In this document: in pieces, positions 1 through 8,314 of the stretch
Numbering within the stretch: the stretch's first letter is position 1
Layout of the letters: each line of letters begins with the position of its first letter
Assembly (NCBI GenBank): GCA_013002285.1
Contig: JABDKJ010000020.1
Coordinates: 1-50,826, forward strand
DNA: 50,826 nucleotides
Source of the DNA: Flavobacteriales bacterium
GTDB taxonomy: Bacteria > Bacteroidota > Bacteroidia > Flavobacteriales > JABDKJ01
Direction: 5' to 3'
The notes under the pieces: model-generated
What the model was told of the DNA's origin: nothing
Databases searched by the model: none
The model's input: the letters and a program-made list of their open reading frames with translations, nothing else
Position numbers and translations under genes: made by a program

Positions 1-35
1 TTTGGCAGTTCCGAGAAATCGTTCTTTACATTCTT

Positions 36-125
36 GGAGAGGTGGCCGAGTGGCTGAAGGCGCACGCTTGGAAAGCGTGTATGCGGGAAACCGTATCGCG
101 GGTTCGAATCCCGCTCTCTCCGCCA
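36..125 (+). tRNA. tRNA-Ser (anticodon GGA)
   Basis: A complete cloverleaf of about 90 nt can be folded. The seven-pair acceptor stem joins 36-42 to the bases just before discriminator G122, with one G-U pair at its base, and the CCA end (123-125) is encoded. The anticodon stem CACGC/GCGTG encloses a loop with anticodon GGA, which reads UCC and UCU serine codons. A long variable arm (GCGGGAAACCGT region) and the GGTTCGAATCC T-arm are typical of a class II serine tRNA. It stands alone upstream of the exbB operon. Confidence 0.96.
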
Positions 126-316
126 GAAATTAATTCTGTTAAATAAGAATATGAACTAACCTATTCATCCTTAATTAGACCACTATTTGAAGGCTATTAT
201 TTGATCGATCAGGTGAATTGTGTTCGAATACAAAACAAACGGTATTTCCGGGTCAATGAACGGATACAATTAAATTGAAATAAAAAGAGTTTTAATCACA
301 ACCTTGAAAATATAAC

Positions 317-1042
317 ATGAAAAAGTACTCCAAAATCTTTACAAGCATCTTAGCTTTTATTTACATGCTACCGGCTATGGCACAGGATGCAGCAGAAAAT
401 GTAGCTTCTGACCCTGGTATTCATCAGCAAATAAAGAATTACTTCATAGAAGGAAATCCAAAATTCATGGCTTTCGTTCTTATTTGTTTAATTCTAGGAC
501 TTGCCTTATGCATTGAGCGTATCATTTATTTGAATATGGCTCAAAGTAATACTGATGACATCCTTGATAATGTTGAGAGTCAACTTAACTCAGGTGGAGT
601 TGGAGCAGCTAAGGAATATTTAAGAAATACGAAAGGACCTGTGGCAAGCATATTTTATCAAGGACTTGAAAGAGCTGACGAAGGTGTGGACATGGTAGAA
701 AAGTCTGTAGTGAGTTACGGGCAAGTTCAGATGGGACTTATGGAAAAAGGTCTTTCATGGATCTCTCTTTTCATCGCTTTAGCACCGATGCTTGGGTTCA
801 TGGGAACAGTGATCGGAATGATCAAAGCCTTCGATGATATTGCAAGTGCATCTACAATTAACGCTGCAGTTGTTGCAAGTGGTATGAAACTGGCCCTTAT
901 TACTACGGTTTCCGGACTTGTAGTTGCCATCATACTTCAGATCTTTTACAACTACATTCTTTCCAAAATTGACAGTATTGTCAATGATATGGAGAACGCA
1001 TCTATATCTTTAGTAGATATGATCGTTAAGCACAAAGCGTAA
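317..1042 (+). CDS. exbB: ExbB/TolQ/MotA-family proton channel
   Basis: This is the proton-channel subunit of an ExbB-ExbD motor, which couples inner-membrane proton flow to outer-membrane work such as TonB-dependent uptake. The 241-residue product has an N-terminal hydrophobic segment resembling a signal peptide (about 8-22), then membrane segments near 48-70, 147-168 and 185-208. The diagnostic family stretch lies in the second pair of helices, with the GTVIGM motif and the following helix rich in small residues. A large cytoplasmic loop separates helix 1 from helices 2 and 3, as in ExbB. It is the first gene of a co-directional set with a small membrane protein and two ExbD genes. The start has no Shine-Dalgarno, only an A-rich leader, as is normal in Bacteroidota. 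Whether it serves TonB or another function cannot be told from sequence alone. Confidence 0.93.
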   Translation: MKKYSKIFTSILAFIYMLPAMAQDAAENVASDPGIHQQIKNYFIEGNPKFMAFVLICLILGLALCIERIIYLNMAQSNTDDILDNVESQLNSGGVGAAKEYLRNTKGPVASIFYQGLERADEGVDMVEKSVVSYGQVQMGLMEKGLSWISLFIALAPMLGFMGTVIGMIKAFDDIASASTINAAVVASGMKLALITTVSGLVVAIILQIFYNYILSKIDSIVNDMENASISLVDMIVKHKA

Positions 1043-1062
1043 TAACCTAAAACCTGAACATT

Positions 1063-1482
1063 ATGTCTAAAGGATTAAAAACAGGAGTTACGGGATTAGC
1101 TGCATTACTAGGTTTGGGAGGCATCGTCTTCACCTTACTTGCCGTGCAAGATCCCTTTTCTTCTAAAACAGACATTGCTCTGGGTGTTAGCTACGTGCTA
1201 ATGGGCCTTTGTGCATTGATCGCTATTGGTGCTGGACTTTATGCCGCGGCCAGCAATATCGGAAAGAATAAAAAAGTACTTATCGGCCTCATTGGAGTTG
1301 CGGTAATATTTGCATTAGGCTATGCCTTGGCTTCAGGAACTATAGAACCAAAATGGGAAGGCATGGAAATTAATGAAAGCATTTCCAAGTTATCTGGAAT
1401 GGGTGTTATTGCTTCCTATGTATTTGCTGGATTGGCAGTATTCTCTATTGCTTTTTTTGAGATCAAAAACGCATTCAAATAA
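1063..1482 (+). CDS. Small four-helix membrane protein in the exbB-exbD operon
   Basis: The 139-residue product has four predicted membrane segments (about 10-28, 37-63, 70-90 and 113-133) and almost no soluble part. I do not recognise a named domain. It begins 20 bases after exbB and its stop overlaps the start of the next exbD gene (TAATG), so it is very probably co-translated with the motor genes. Its placement between ExbB and ExbD suggests an accessory subunit or assembly factor for the channel. That role is inferred from position only. Confidence 0.85.
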   Translation: MSKGLKTGVTGLAALLGLGGIVFTLLAVQDPFSSKTDIALGVSYVLMGLCALIAIGAGLYAAASNIGKNKKVLIGLIGVAVIFALGYALASGTIEPKWEGMEINESISKLSGMGVIASYVFAGLAVFSIAFFEIKNAFK

Positions 1483-2213
1483 TGGCTAGGCGAGCATTAC
1501 CAGGAATACCTACAGGATCTATGGCAGATATTGCTTTCCTGCTTCTTGTGTTTTGGTTGATGACCACAACATTAGAAAGTGATATAGGTATTATGAGACA
1601 GCTACCACCTATTGATAATGAAGCTGAACCAGAGACAGTAAAGATGAAGAACGTTTATGAAGTGATGGTGAACTTCAGGAACGAACTTTTGGTAGAAGGT
1701 GAACTCGGTCAAGTCAACGAACTGAAGAGCGGAGCGATGGAATTCCTTACTAATACTGGTGTTTTTGAAGAGAAACCTGGAGATGAAAACCTGACTTCAA
1801 GAACTTGGGTGAGAAAGGCAGACGTTCAAGCAAAGATCAATAGTTTGAGATCTGCAATATCTACTGCTGAAAGCGAAGACATCAGTAAAAGCTATCAGAA
1901 GTCGTTGGACAATATATGGCAACCTAAAATGGATGCGATCAACTTCTTTGGAGAATATAGAGAGTTGGTTCCCGCTGCAGTGATATCATTGCAGAATGAT
2001 AAAGGAACTACTTATGATACATATATTCAGGTGCAGAATGAATTAGCCTCTGCTGTAAATCAATTAAGAGATGACCTATGTCAAAAGACTTGGAAGATCA
2101 ACTTTGATGACCTTAGCGATAAGGTGCCAGAGGATAAGAGAAAGATCAAGGCTGTAAGACAGGTATTTCCACAAAGAGTATCTGAAGCAGAACCAAAAGA
2201 CGTCAATAATTAA
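1482..2213 (+). CDS. exbD: ExbD/TolR-family protein, long form (copy 1)
   Basis: This is the membrane-anchored partner of ExbB that carries the proton-accepting aspartate. After a short cytoplasmic tail with GSMAD there is one membrane helix (about 15-36) with Asp16 at its start, in the position of the essential Asp of ExbD. The rest is periplasmic. At 243 residues it is clearly longer than a usual ExbD of about 140, because of a helical, charged insert in the periplasmic part (about residues 75-150). Its start overlaps the stop of the upstream membrane-protein gene. It closely resembles the gene at 2874-3587 along its whole length, including the shared VFPQR.SEAE tail, so the two arose by duplication. 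Confidence 0.92.
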   Translation: MARRALPGIPTGSMADIAFLLLVFWLMTTTLESDIGIMRQLPPIDNEAEPETVKMKNVYEVMVNFRNELLVEGELGQVNELKSGAMEFLTNTGVFEEKPGDENLTSRTWVRKADVQAKINSLRSAISTAESEDISKSYQKSLDNIWQPKMDAINFFGEYRELVPAAVISLQNDKGTTYDTYIQVQNELASAVNQLRDDLCQKTWKINFDDLSDKVPEDKRKIKAVRQVFPQRVSEAEPKDVNN

Positions 2214-2224
2214 ATCATAGGGAC

Positions 2225-2689
2225 ATGTCAAAATTTAGAAAAGGCGGAAAGAAGGCAGTTGAGGAGATCTCAACAGCAAGTTTACCAGACATCGTATTCA
2301 TGTTACTGTTCTTTTTCATGGTTGTAACAGTAATTAAAGATGACGATCCCTTGGTAAAGATAGAACAGGCGCTTGCCTCTGAGGTGACCAAGGTTGAGAA
2401 GAAATCTCTTGTTGATTACATTAACATTGGAGTACCTGTAGACACTAGGAAAGGAAACCAACCCGTTATTCAATTGGATGATGCTTTGGCTTCTTTAGAT
2501 GACATAGCTGTGTGGATCAACGACAACAAAAATGAACGATTCGAGGCGGAGCAGCCAAAGATCATCACTGCCCTTAAAGTTGACAAAAATGCCGAAATGG
2601 GGATCGTATCAGACGTAAAATACAAGCTGAGAGAAGCAGATGCATTGAAGATCATGTACTCAACTTTGGAAAAGGATCGTACTGAATAG
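2225..2689 (+). CDS. exbD: ExbD/TolR-family protein, short form
   Basis: This is a second, shorter ExbD (154 residues), 11 bases after the long one. It has a basic cytoplasmic tail, one membrane helix (about 20-38) entered by a PD motif with Asp22 at the proton-accepting position, and a periplasmic domain. ExbB with two different ExbD proteins is a familiar Bacteroidota arrangement, which would let a pentamer of ExbB hold a heterodimer of ExbD. The gene is followed by a hairpin terminator, marking the end of the operon. Confidence 0.92.
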   Translation: MSKFRKGGKKAVEEISTASLPDIVFMLLFFFMVVTVIKDDDPLVKIEQALASEVTKVEKKSLVDYINIGVPVDTRKGNQPVIQLDDALASLDDIAVWINDNKNERFEAEQPKIITALKVDKNAEMGIVSDVKYKLREADALKIMYSTLEKDRTE

Positions 2690-2712
2690 TCATTCAAAAA
2701 GTATTTATAGAT

Positions 2713-2745
2713 AAAAGCCTTTCAGCTAATTGAGAGGCTTTTTTT
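2713..2745 (+). terminator. Rho-independent terminator after exbB-exbD operon
   Basis: The stem pairs AAAAGCCT with AGGCTTTT, extended by TCA/TGA, around a short GCTAAT loop, and is followed by a run of T. It lies 24 bases after the short exbD stop and separates the first four motor genes from the third exbD copy. Confidence 0.85.
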
Positions 2746-2768
2746 ATGGTTCAGATGTTGCGATATCA

Positions 2769-2780
2769 GTATCGTGATAC
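2769..2780. promoter_or_regulatory. Small dyad upstream of the third exbD
   Basis: GTATC and GATAC form a perfect inverted repeat separated by two bases, partly overlapping a GATATC palindrome just upstream. It sits in the 184-base gap between the operon terminator and the third exbD, about 95 bases before its start. A near-match to the Bacteroidota -7 box (AATTTTTG, 2822-2829) lies between. This could be an operator, but a dyad this short can occur by chance. Confidence 0.2.
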
Positions 2781-2873
2781 AATAACCTGCTCTCGGTAGA
2801 TCTGGATCCATTTTCGGTAACAATTTTTGAGGCATGAAGAGGGTTATTTAAGTCTTCACTTTAAAACACTGAA

Positions 2874-3587
2874 ATGGCAAGAAGAGACCTCCCTACACTA
2901 GCTACAGGATCAATGGCAGACATCGCGTTTCTGCTATTGGTCTTTTGGCTGATGACTACCACTTTAGATCCAGACATTGGAATAATTCGCATTCTACCCT
3001 CGAAAGAAAAAAGCCCTCCCAAAACGGTAGACCCCATAAATGTTCTTGAGGTTTACACAAACATGAACAACGAGATATTGGTAGAAAATGAATTAGTTGA
3101 AATAAACCAATTGAGATCAATAGCTAGAAATTTTTTGAGCAACTCAGGAGTCTTGAACGAAGAAAAAGGCGATATCAGTTACACTCAAAGAAGGCCAGTA
3201 AACACGGAATATGTTCTAGGAAAGATCCAACAGATAGAGAGCAGGTATTCCCGAACTGGTTTTGAAAATGCTCAAATAAGTAATGACACTTTAAATGCAT
3301 GGAGAGCAAAACTTCAGGCCATTGAATACTTTGGCGAATACAGAGAATTAAAACCTTCTGCAGTGATCTCTATACAAAATGATAAGGCAACAAGCTATGA
3401 CCTCTACATCCAAGTTCAAAATGAATTGACCGCAGCATTAAATGAATTAAGAAATGAGTTGAGTCTGCATTTCTTTAATGTCCCCTATGACAAACTTGAT
3501 GACAAAACAGACAAAGAAAAAATACTAGCCATTCAGCAAGTTTTTCCCCAAAGAATTTCTGAAGCAGAACTGGTAGACAAAAGATGA
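2874..3587 (+). CDS. exbD: ExbD/TolR-family protein, long form (copy 2)
   Basis: This 237-residue paralogue of the protein at 1482-2213 has the same GSMADIAF entry to its single membrane helix, with Asp16 in place, the same long periplasmic insert, and matching FGEYREL and YIQVQNEL stretches. The first 40 residues are almost identical, while the insert has diverged. It follows a terminator and a 184-base gap, so it is probably transcribed from its own promoter. Its stop lies only two bases from the stop of the convergent metH gene, leaving no room for a terminator. It may be an alternative ExbD giving a second motor with different coupling. No ExbB accompanies it here. Confidence 0.9.
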   Translation: MARRDLPTLATGSMADIAFLLLVFWLMTTTLDPDIGIIRILPSKEKSPPKTVDPINVLEVYTNMNNEILVENELVEINQLRSIARNFLSNSGVLNEEKGDISYTQRRPVNTEYVLGKIQQIESRYSRTGFENAQISNDTLNAWRAKLQAIEYFGEYRELKPSAVISIQNDKATSYDLYIQVQNELTAALNELRNELSLHFFNVPYDKLDDKTDKEKILAIQQVFPQRISEAELVDKR

Positions 3588-3589
3588 GG

Positions 3590-6280
3590 CTAATCCAAAT
3601 AAGGAGAAAGCCATCTTTTCATATCGACAATTGGTATTGATTTTCGTTGAGAAAGATCCTCAAGTTGGTCGTTCAATATTTTTTGGATCCCAAAATATCT
3701 ACTTTCAGGATGAGAGAAATACCAACCACAAACTGAGGCTGCAGGGTACATCGCGAAATTCTCAGTAAGCTTAACTCCTGTCTTTTCCTCAGCATTCAAG
3801 ATCCTGAAAAGTTCAGGTTTCTCTGTGTGATCTGGACATGCAGGATATCCTGGTGCCGGACGAATGCCTTGGTATTTTTCTTTGATCAATTCCTCATTCC
3901 TTAGAGATTCATTCTCTGCATATGCCCAATATTTCGTCCTTACTTGTTCATGCAAATATTCGGCAAATGCTTCAGCTAATCTATCAGCAAGTGCTTTCAA
4001 AAGAATACTACTATAGTCGTCATGGTCCTTTTCAAATTCCGCAAGTTTCTTTTCGATCCCAATTCCAGAAGTTACTGCAAAGGCCCCCATATAGTCAGTG
4101 ACACTAGAACTTTCAGGAGCAATATAATCAGCCAAACAATAGTTAGGCGCTCCACGGGCTTTCTTGACCTGTTGGCGCATCATATGGAATCTCGCGATAT
4201 CCTGATCTCCTTCTTTCAGAACTATGTCATCACCATCAGAATGGGCTTTCCAAAAACCAAACACTGCATTGGCCTGCAACCAATTTTCATCAATGATCTT
4301 TTTTAGCATTGCCTGAGCATCCCTGAACAGTTCAGTAGCTTGGGCGCCTACGACCTCATCTTCGAGTATTCTAGGATATCGGCCTGCTAGTTCCCATGTC
4401 TGGAAAAAAGGTGTCCAATCAATGTACTTTGCTAAGACATCGAGATCTTGGCCCATGATCGTTTGTATACCCAATGAGGTTGGAATAGGAGCAGAATAAT
4501 TCTCAAAATCAATTTGTACTTTATTGGCTCGCGCTTCACTTAAAGAGATCATTCTTTTGCTCTCTTTTTTTGCTGTATAACGCTCACGAACTCCTTTGTA
4601 CTCTTGTTTTATATCTTGACTAAATTCCTTTTCTTTCTTACTAAGTAATTTACCTGCAACTGTCACACTCCGAGATGCATCAAGTACGTGTAATGTGGTA
4701 CCCGAGGGGTAATTTTCTTCGATCTTTACTGCGGTATGAACACGGCTCGTTGTCGCACCTCCAATGAGCAAAGGAACATTCAGTCCATTGCGTTCCATCT
4801 CTTTTGCAACATAAACCATTTCGTCCAAAGAAGGTGTAATAAGGCCACTCAGTCCAATTATCTGCGCATCTTCTTCTATGGCCCTATCTATGATCTTATT
4901 GGCAGGAACCATAACACCAAGATCTATGATCTCATAATTATTGCATCCTAAAACAACACCTACAATGTTTTTTCCTATGTCATGAACATCGCCTTTTACT
5001 GTAGCCAAGAGTATCTTTCCAGCTTTAGAACCTTTTTCTTTTTCAGCTTCTAGATAAGGAGTTAAATAGGCGACTGCCTTCTTCATAACCCTAGCACTTT
5101 TCACCACCTGTGGCAGGAACATCTTGCCAGAGCCAAAAAGATCTCCAACCACATTCATTCCATCCATAAGGGGTCCCTCAATGACTGCCAATGGACTTTT
5201 CAGTTGTTGACGCGCTTCCTCGGTATCTCCCTCAATAAATTCGGTTACACCCTTAACTAAAGCGTGAGACAATCTTTTCTCGACAGTGTCATTTCTCCAT
5301 TCCAGGGTTTTCTCTTCTTTCTTACCATCTTGGACAATATTCTCAGCAAATTCCAATAATCTTTCCGTAGCATCATCCCTTCTGTTCAACAATACGTCCT
5401 CAACCCTTTCCAGTAGATCTTTTGGGATCTCGTCATAGACTTCTAGCATTGTTGGATTTACTATTCCCATGTCCATTCCATTTCGGATGGCATGATAAAG
5501 AAATGCCGAATGCATGGCTTCTCTAACTTTGGTATTCCCCCTGAAAGAAAATGAGACATTGCTAACCCCACCTGACACATGGGCTCCTGGCAAATTTTCG
5601 CGGATCCAACGAGTGGCCTTGAAGAAATCCAAAGCATAATTATTATGCTCCTTGATGCCGGTTGCTACTGGAAAAATATTCGGGTCGAAAATGATATCCT
5701 GTGGAGGAAATTCTACTTTCTCTGTTAGAATATCGTAACACCTTTTGCAGATCTCTACTCTCCTTTCATATGTATCGGCCTGACCTTTTTCATCAAAAGC
5801 CATAACAATAACAGCTGCTCCATAATTTCTTATTGCTCTCGCTTGTGCAATGAACTCCTCTTCACCATTTTTCAAACTAATGGAATTGACCACTCCCTTG
5901 CCTTGGATATGCTGAAGTCCCGCTTCTATGATCTCCCATTTGGAGGAGTCGATCATTATTGGAACACGAGCAATATCCGGTTCAGCAGCTATAAGATCAA
6001 GGAACTTGATCATAGTTGCCTTTCCGTCCAAAAGACCTTCATCCATATTGATATCGATGATCTGGGCACCACCCTCTACTTGATCTCTGGCAACCGCTAC
6101 GGCTGCTTCCAAGTCGCCTTCTTTGATCAATCTTAGGAACTTTTTTGAACCTGTTACGTTGGTTCGCTCACCAATATTGACAAAATTGCTTTCAGGCCTG
6201 ACCTCTAGTGGTTCTAGGCCACTTAATAAAAGGTTTGGAAGGTCTATCCACTTATATATGTACTCTTCGGTGATCTGCAA
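3590..6280 (-). CDS. metH: Cobalamin-dependent methionine synthase, folate/B12/reactivation modules
   Basis: The enzyme transfers the methyl group of methyltetrahydrofolate through cobalamin to homocysteine. The 896-residue product holds only the last three MetH modules. These are the pterin-binding domain (about 28-290, with [11 protein letters not shown]), the cap and B12-binding domains (about 330-560, with DVHDIGKN and His433 as cobalt ligand), and the AdoMet reactivation domain (about 580-896, with the GYPACPDH motif). The N-terminal homocysteine/zinc domain is absent and is found as its own gene at 34912-35916. The start is TTG at 6280; the frame upstream has no ATG before an in-frame stop at 6320-6322, so the gene is not the remnant of a longer reading frame. 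No cobalamin or SAM riboswitch was recognised in the 135 bases upstream. Confidence 0.95.
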   Translation of the reverse strand: MQITEEYIYKWIDLPNLLLSGLEPLEVRPESNFVNIGERTNVTGSKKFLRLIKEGDLEAAVAVARDQVEGGAQIIDINMDEGLLDGKATMIKFLDLIAAEPDIARVPIMIDSSKWEIIEAGLQHIQGKGVVNSISLKNGEEEFIAQARAIRNYGAAVIVMAFDEKGQADTYERRVEICKRCYDILTEKVEFPPQDIIFDPNIFPVATGIKEHNNYALDFFKATRWIRENLPGAHVSGGVSNVSFSFRGNTKVREAMHSAFLYHAIRNGMDMGIVNPTMLEVYDEIPKDLLERVEDVLLNRRDDATERLLEFAENIVQDGKKEEKTLEWRNDTVEKRLSHALVKGVTEFIEGDTEEARQQLKSPLAVIEGPLMDGMNVVGDLFGSGKMFLPQVVKSARVMKKAVAYLTPYLEAEKEKGSKAGKILLATVKGDVHDIGKNIVGVVLGCNNYEIIDLGVMVPANKIIDRAIEEDAQIIGLSGLITPSLDEMVYVAKEMERNGLNVPLLIGGATTSRVHTAVKIEENYPSGTTLHVLDASRSVTVAGKLLSKKEKEFSQDIKQEYKGVRERYTAKKESKRMISLSEARANKVQIDFENYSAPIPTSLGIQTIMGQDLDVLAKYIDWTPFFQTWELAGRYPRILEDEVVGAQATELFRDAQAMLKKIIDENWLQANAVFGFWKAHSDGDDIVLKEGDQDIARFHMMRQQVKKARGAPNYCLADYIAPESSSVTDYMGAFAVTSGIGIEKKLAEFEKDHDDYSSILLKALADRLAEAFAEYLHEQVRTKYWAYAENESLRNEELIKEKYQGIRPAPGYPACPDHTEKPELFRILNAEEKTGVKLTENFAMYPAASVCGWYFSHPESRYFGIQKILNDQLEDLSQRKSIPIVDMKRWLSPYLD

Positions 6281-6415
6281 AAGGATAATAATATAATCGC
6301 TTGTAAATGAAGTACTTAATTATCAAATACTTAGCGCTTTATTAAAGATTTAACAAGTTTATACAATAAGTAGTAAACGGGGGCGTTTTTGGAATAGAAA
6401 CAATTAAATAAGCGT

Positions 6416-6613
6416 ATGGTTAATTTTACTTTTGAAGATTTACAAGACTTACAAGATCGAGAAAAAAGCATGTTCACGGATATTGCACATATTGCAGAAG
6501 AACTGGAGATCTCACCTAAAGAGTCTACTATAAAAAACATTTTGAACTATAGCAGAGCGCTAAGTGTGAGAGAGTCCAAGACGATCAAGCAAGTCGAAAT
6601 GATCTTAAATTAA
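6416..6613 (+). CDS. Small helical protein of unknown function (65 residues)
   Basis: A short acidic helical protein, with an ATG start and its own strong terminator 4 bases downstream. The sequence predicts three amphipathic helices (about 5-27, 32-45 and 48-63) and no membrane segment. It lies alone on the plus strand between metH and nth, both on the minus strand. It resembles the small conserved proteins often seen next to nth or bcp genes in Bacteroidota, but I cannot name a family. The regular codon use, clean start and terminator argue that it is real. Confidence 0.7.
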   Translation: MVNFTFEDLQDLQDREKSMFTDIAHIAEELEISPKESTIKNILNYSRALSVRESKTIKQVEMILN

Positions 6614-6616
6614 AAG

Positions 6617-6645
6617 AAAGGGCCTTTGAAAAAGGGCTCTTTTTT
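6617..6645. terminator. Bidirectional terminator between the 65-residue gene and nth
   Basis: An eleven-pair stem (6617-6627 with 6632-6642, including G-T pairs) closes on a loop of about four bases (GAAA), with a T run on the plus side and A-rich sequence on the other. It serves the small plus-strand gene and overlaps the last codons of the minus-strand nth gene, so it may also end nth transcripts. Confidence 0.8.
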
Positions 6646-7279
6646 ATTTTTTTAGATTCTTCCTCCCTATAGTTTGATGAATGATGTCGTTCTCCATGTT
6701 CCACCCTCGAGCTGGAGAAAACTCCCTGCCATAAAAAATGATCTGTAAATGCAGTTTGTTCCATCTTTCTTTCGGGAATAATCTTTTTGCATCTTTTTCT
6801 GTTTGGTCTACATTCTTTCCATTTGAAAGTCCCCAACGCCACATAAGTCTATGAATATGTGTGTCTACAGGAAAAGCTGGCACTCCAAAAGCCTGGCTCA
6901 TAACAACAGATGCGGTTTTATGACCGACCCCTGGTAAAGCTTCTAAGTCTTTGAAATTTGCGGGAACTTCTCCTTTGTGTTTTTCGATCAATATCTCAGA
7001 TAGCCGATGAATGGCTTTAGATTTTGTTGGGGATAATCCACAAGGCTTGATGATCTCTCGTATCTTATCTACTGGCATCTTCACCATTTGTTGGGCCGTG
7101 TCTGCTTTCTTGAAAAGCAGTGGAGTGACCCGGTTCACTCGCTTGTCTGTGCATTGTGCAGACAAGAGCACGGCCACAAGAAGAGTATAAGCATCCCGAT
7201 GATAAAGTGGAACAGGAACCTTGGGATAGATCTCCTCAAGTTTATCAATAACGAATTGGGCTTTTTCAGCTTTGGTCAT
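6644..7279 (-). CDS. nth: Endonuclease III-type DNA glycosylase lacking the 4Fe-4S motif
   Basis: This is a base-excision repair enzyme that removes oxidised pyrimidines and cuts at abasic sites. The 211-residue product has the helix-hairpin-helix LPGVGHKTA with catalytic Lys121, and the PVDTH motif with catalytic Asp139. Classical Nth ends with four cysteines (C-x6-C-x2-C-x5-C) that bind a 4Fe-4S cluster. Here the last cysteine is Cys80, and the corresponding tail reads GREFSPARGW and then GRKNLKK with none. The tail is in frame and orderly, so this looks like an evolved loss, not a truncation. The start overlaps the galE stop by four bases, so nth is the last gene of the minus-strand transcript carrying galE. 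Confidence 0.93.
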   Translation of the reverse strand: MTKAEKAQFVIDKLEEIYPKVPVPLYHRDAYTLLVAVLLSAQCTDKRVNRVTPLLFKKADTAQQMVKMPVDKIREIIKPCGLSPTKSKAIHRLSEILIEKHKGEVPANFKDLEALPGVGHKTASVVMSQAFGVPAFPVDTHIHRLMWRWGLSNGKNVDQTEKDAKRLFPKERWNKLHLQIIFYGREFSPARGWNMENDIIHQTIGRKNLKK

Positions 7280-8310
7280 TGAACATCTATCTTAGAAAGT
7301 TCTTGCTCCCAAAGCCAAGCACTTTTCATCATTTCATCTAGATCTCTTTTTGGCTCCCAACCAAGCATCTTTTTCGCAAGTGTATTATCTGCATATACTT
7401 CAGCAACATCCCCTGCCCTCCTTGAGCCTATTTTGTAATTCAGTTCCAGATCGTTTATTCGTTCAAATGCCTTTACAGCCTCCAGCACAGAAATACCGTT
7501 TCCAGTTCCGAGATTGATCGCTTTGTGTTTTTTGGTATGATCCGTTTCAAAAAGCTGTCTTAATGCCAAAACATGAGCGTTGGCAATGTCAGAAACATGC
7601 ACATAATCTCGAACACATGTTCCATCTTTGGTGTTATAATCATCTCCGAAAATGGTGAGTTGCTCCCTTATTCCTGCTGCCGTCTGTGTAATGTAAGGAA
7701 CTAAATTGTTGGGAATGCCAATGGGTAGTTCTCCGATCTTCCCGCTTTTATGAGCACCGACCGGATTAAAATATCTCAATGATATAAAGTTGACTCTTTT
7801 ATTCTCGTTTGAGAATTGTCCAATTATTTCCTCTCCTGCACGTTTAGTATATGCATAAGGCGATTCTGACCTTTCAAGTTTTGTCGTTTCTTTTACTGGT
7901 AGATCAGCAGTATTTCCGTAAACAGAGCAAGAAGAACTAAAGATGAAATTAGTGGTTCCGTGACTTTGAGTACAATTGAGTAAATTGATAAGGCTCAACA
8001 GATTATTCTTCAAGTAAAGAAGAGGCTTCTCAACAGACTCTGGAACTGACTTTAGAGCCGCGAAATGAATGATACCATCGATCTTGTATTTTTCAAAAAC
8101 TCGTTCCAAAGAATCCTGCTCGCAGATATCAAGCTCTAAAACTTCAGGCATCTTGCCCGAAATAGCTTTTATCCTTTCATAGGTCTCCGGAGTTGAGTTG
8201 GAATAATTATCTACAGATATAACGTTCCAGTCAGTATTCTCAAAGATCTCCAAAATTGTGTGAGAACCGATATAGCCAGCTCCTCCTGTAATAAGTATGT
8301 TCAATCCCAC
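7276..8310 (-). CDS. galE: UDP-glucose 4-epimerase
   Basis: This NAD-dependent enzyme interconverts UDP-glucose and UDP-galactose (or the N-acetyl forms), supplying galactose-type donors to the glycosyltransferases around it. The 344-residue product is a full-length extended short-chain dehydrogenase. It has the GGAGYIGSH nucleotide-binding motif (residues 9-17), the SSSCSVYG strand, the catalytic pair Tyr152 and Lys156 (YxxxK), and the RYFNPVGAH segment typical of GalE. It lies 4 bases after the upstream glycosyltransferase and overlaps nth by 4 bases. Confidence 0.96.
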   Translation of the reverse strand: MGLNILITGGAGYIGSHTILEIFENTDWNVISVDNYSNSTPETYERIKAISGKMPEVLELDICEQDSLERVFEKYKIDGIIHFAALKSVPESVEKPLLYLKNNLLSLINLLNCTQSHGTTNFIFSSSCSVYGNTADLPVKETTKLERSESPYAYTKRAGEEIIGQFSNENKRVNFISLRYFNPVGAHKSGKIGELPIGIPNNLVPYITQTAAGIREQLTIFGDDYNTKDGTCVRDYVHVSDIANAHVLALRQLFETDHTKKHKAINLGTGNGISVLEAVKAFERINDLELNYKIGSRRAGDVAEVYADNTLAKKMLGWEPKRDLDEMMKSAWLWEQELSKIDVQ

Positions 8311-8314
8311 TTCT

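Noticed and set aside
3590..6280. metH as a pseudogene truncated at its N-terminus
   Set aside because: The three remaining modules are intact, the frame upstream is closed by a stop, and the missing domain exists as a separate intact gene.
6281..6415. Possible cobalamin or SAM riboswitch upstream of metH
   Set aside because: The stretch is short and AT-rich, with no conserved box or multi-stem fold that I could recognise.
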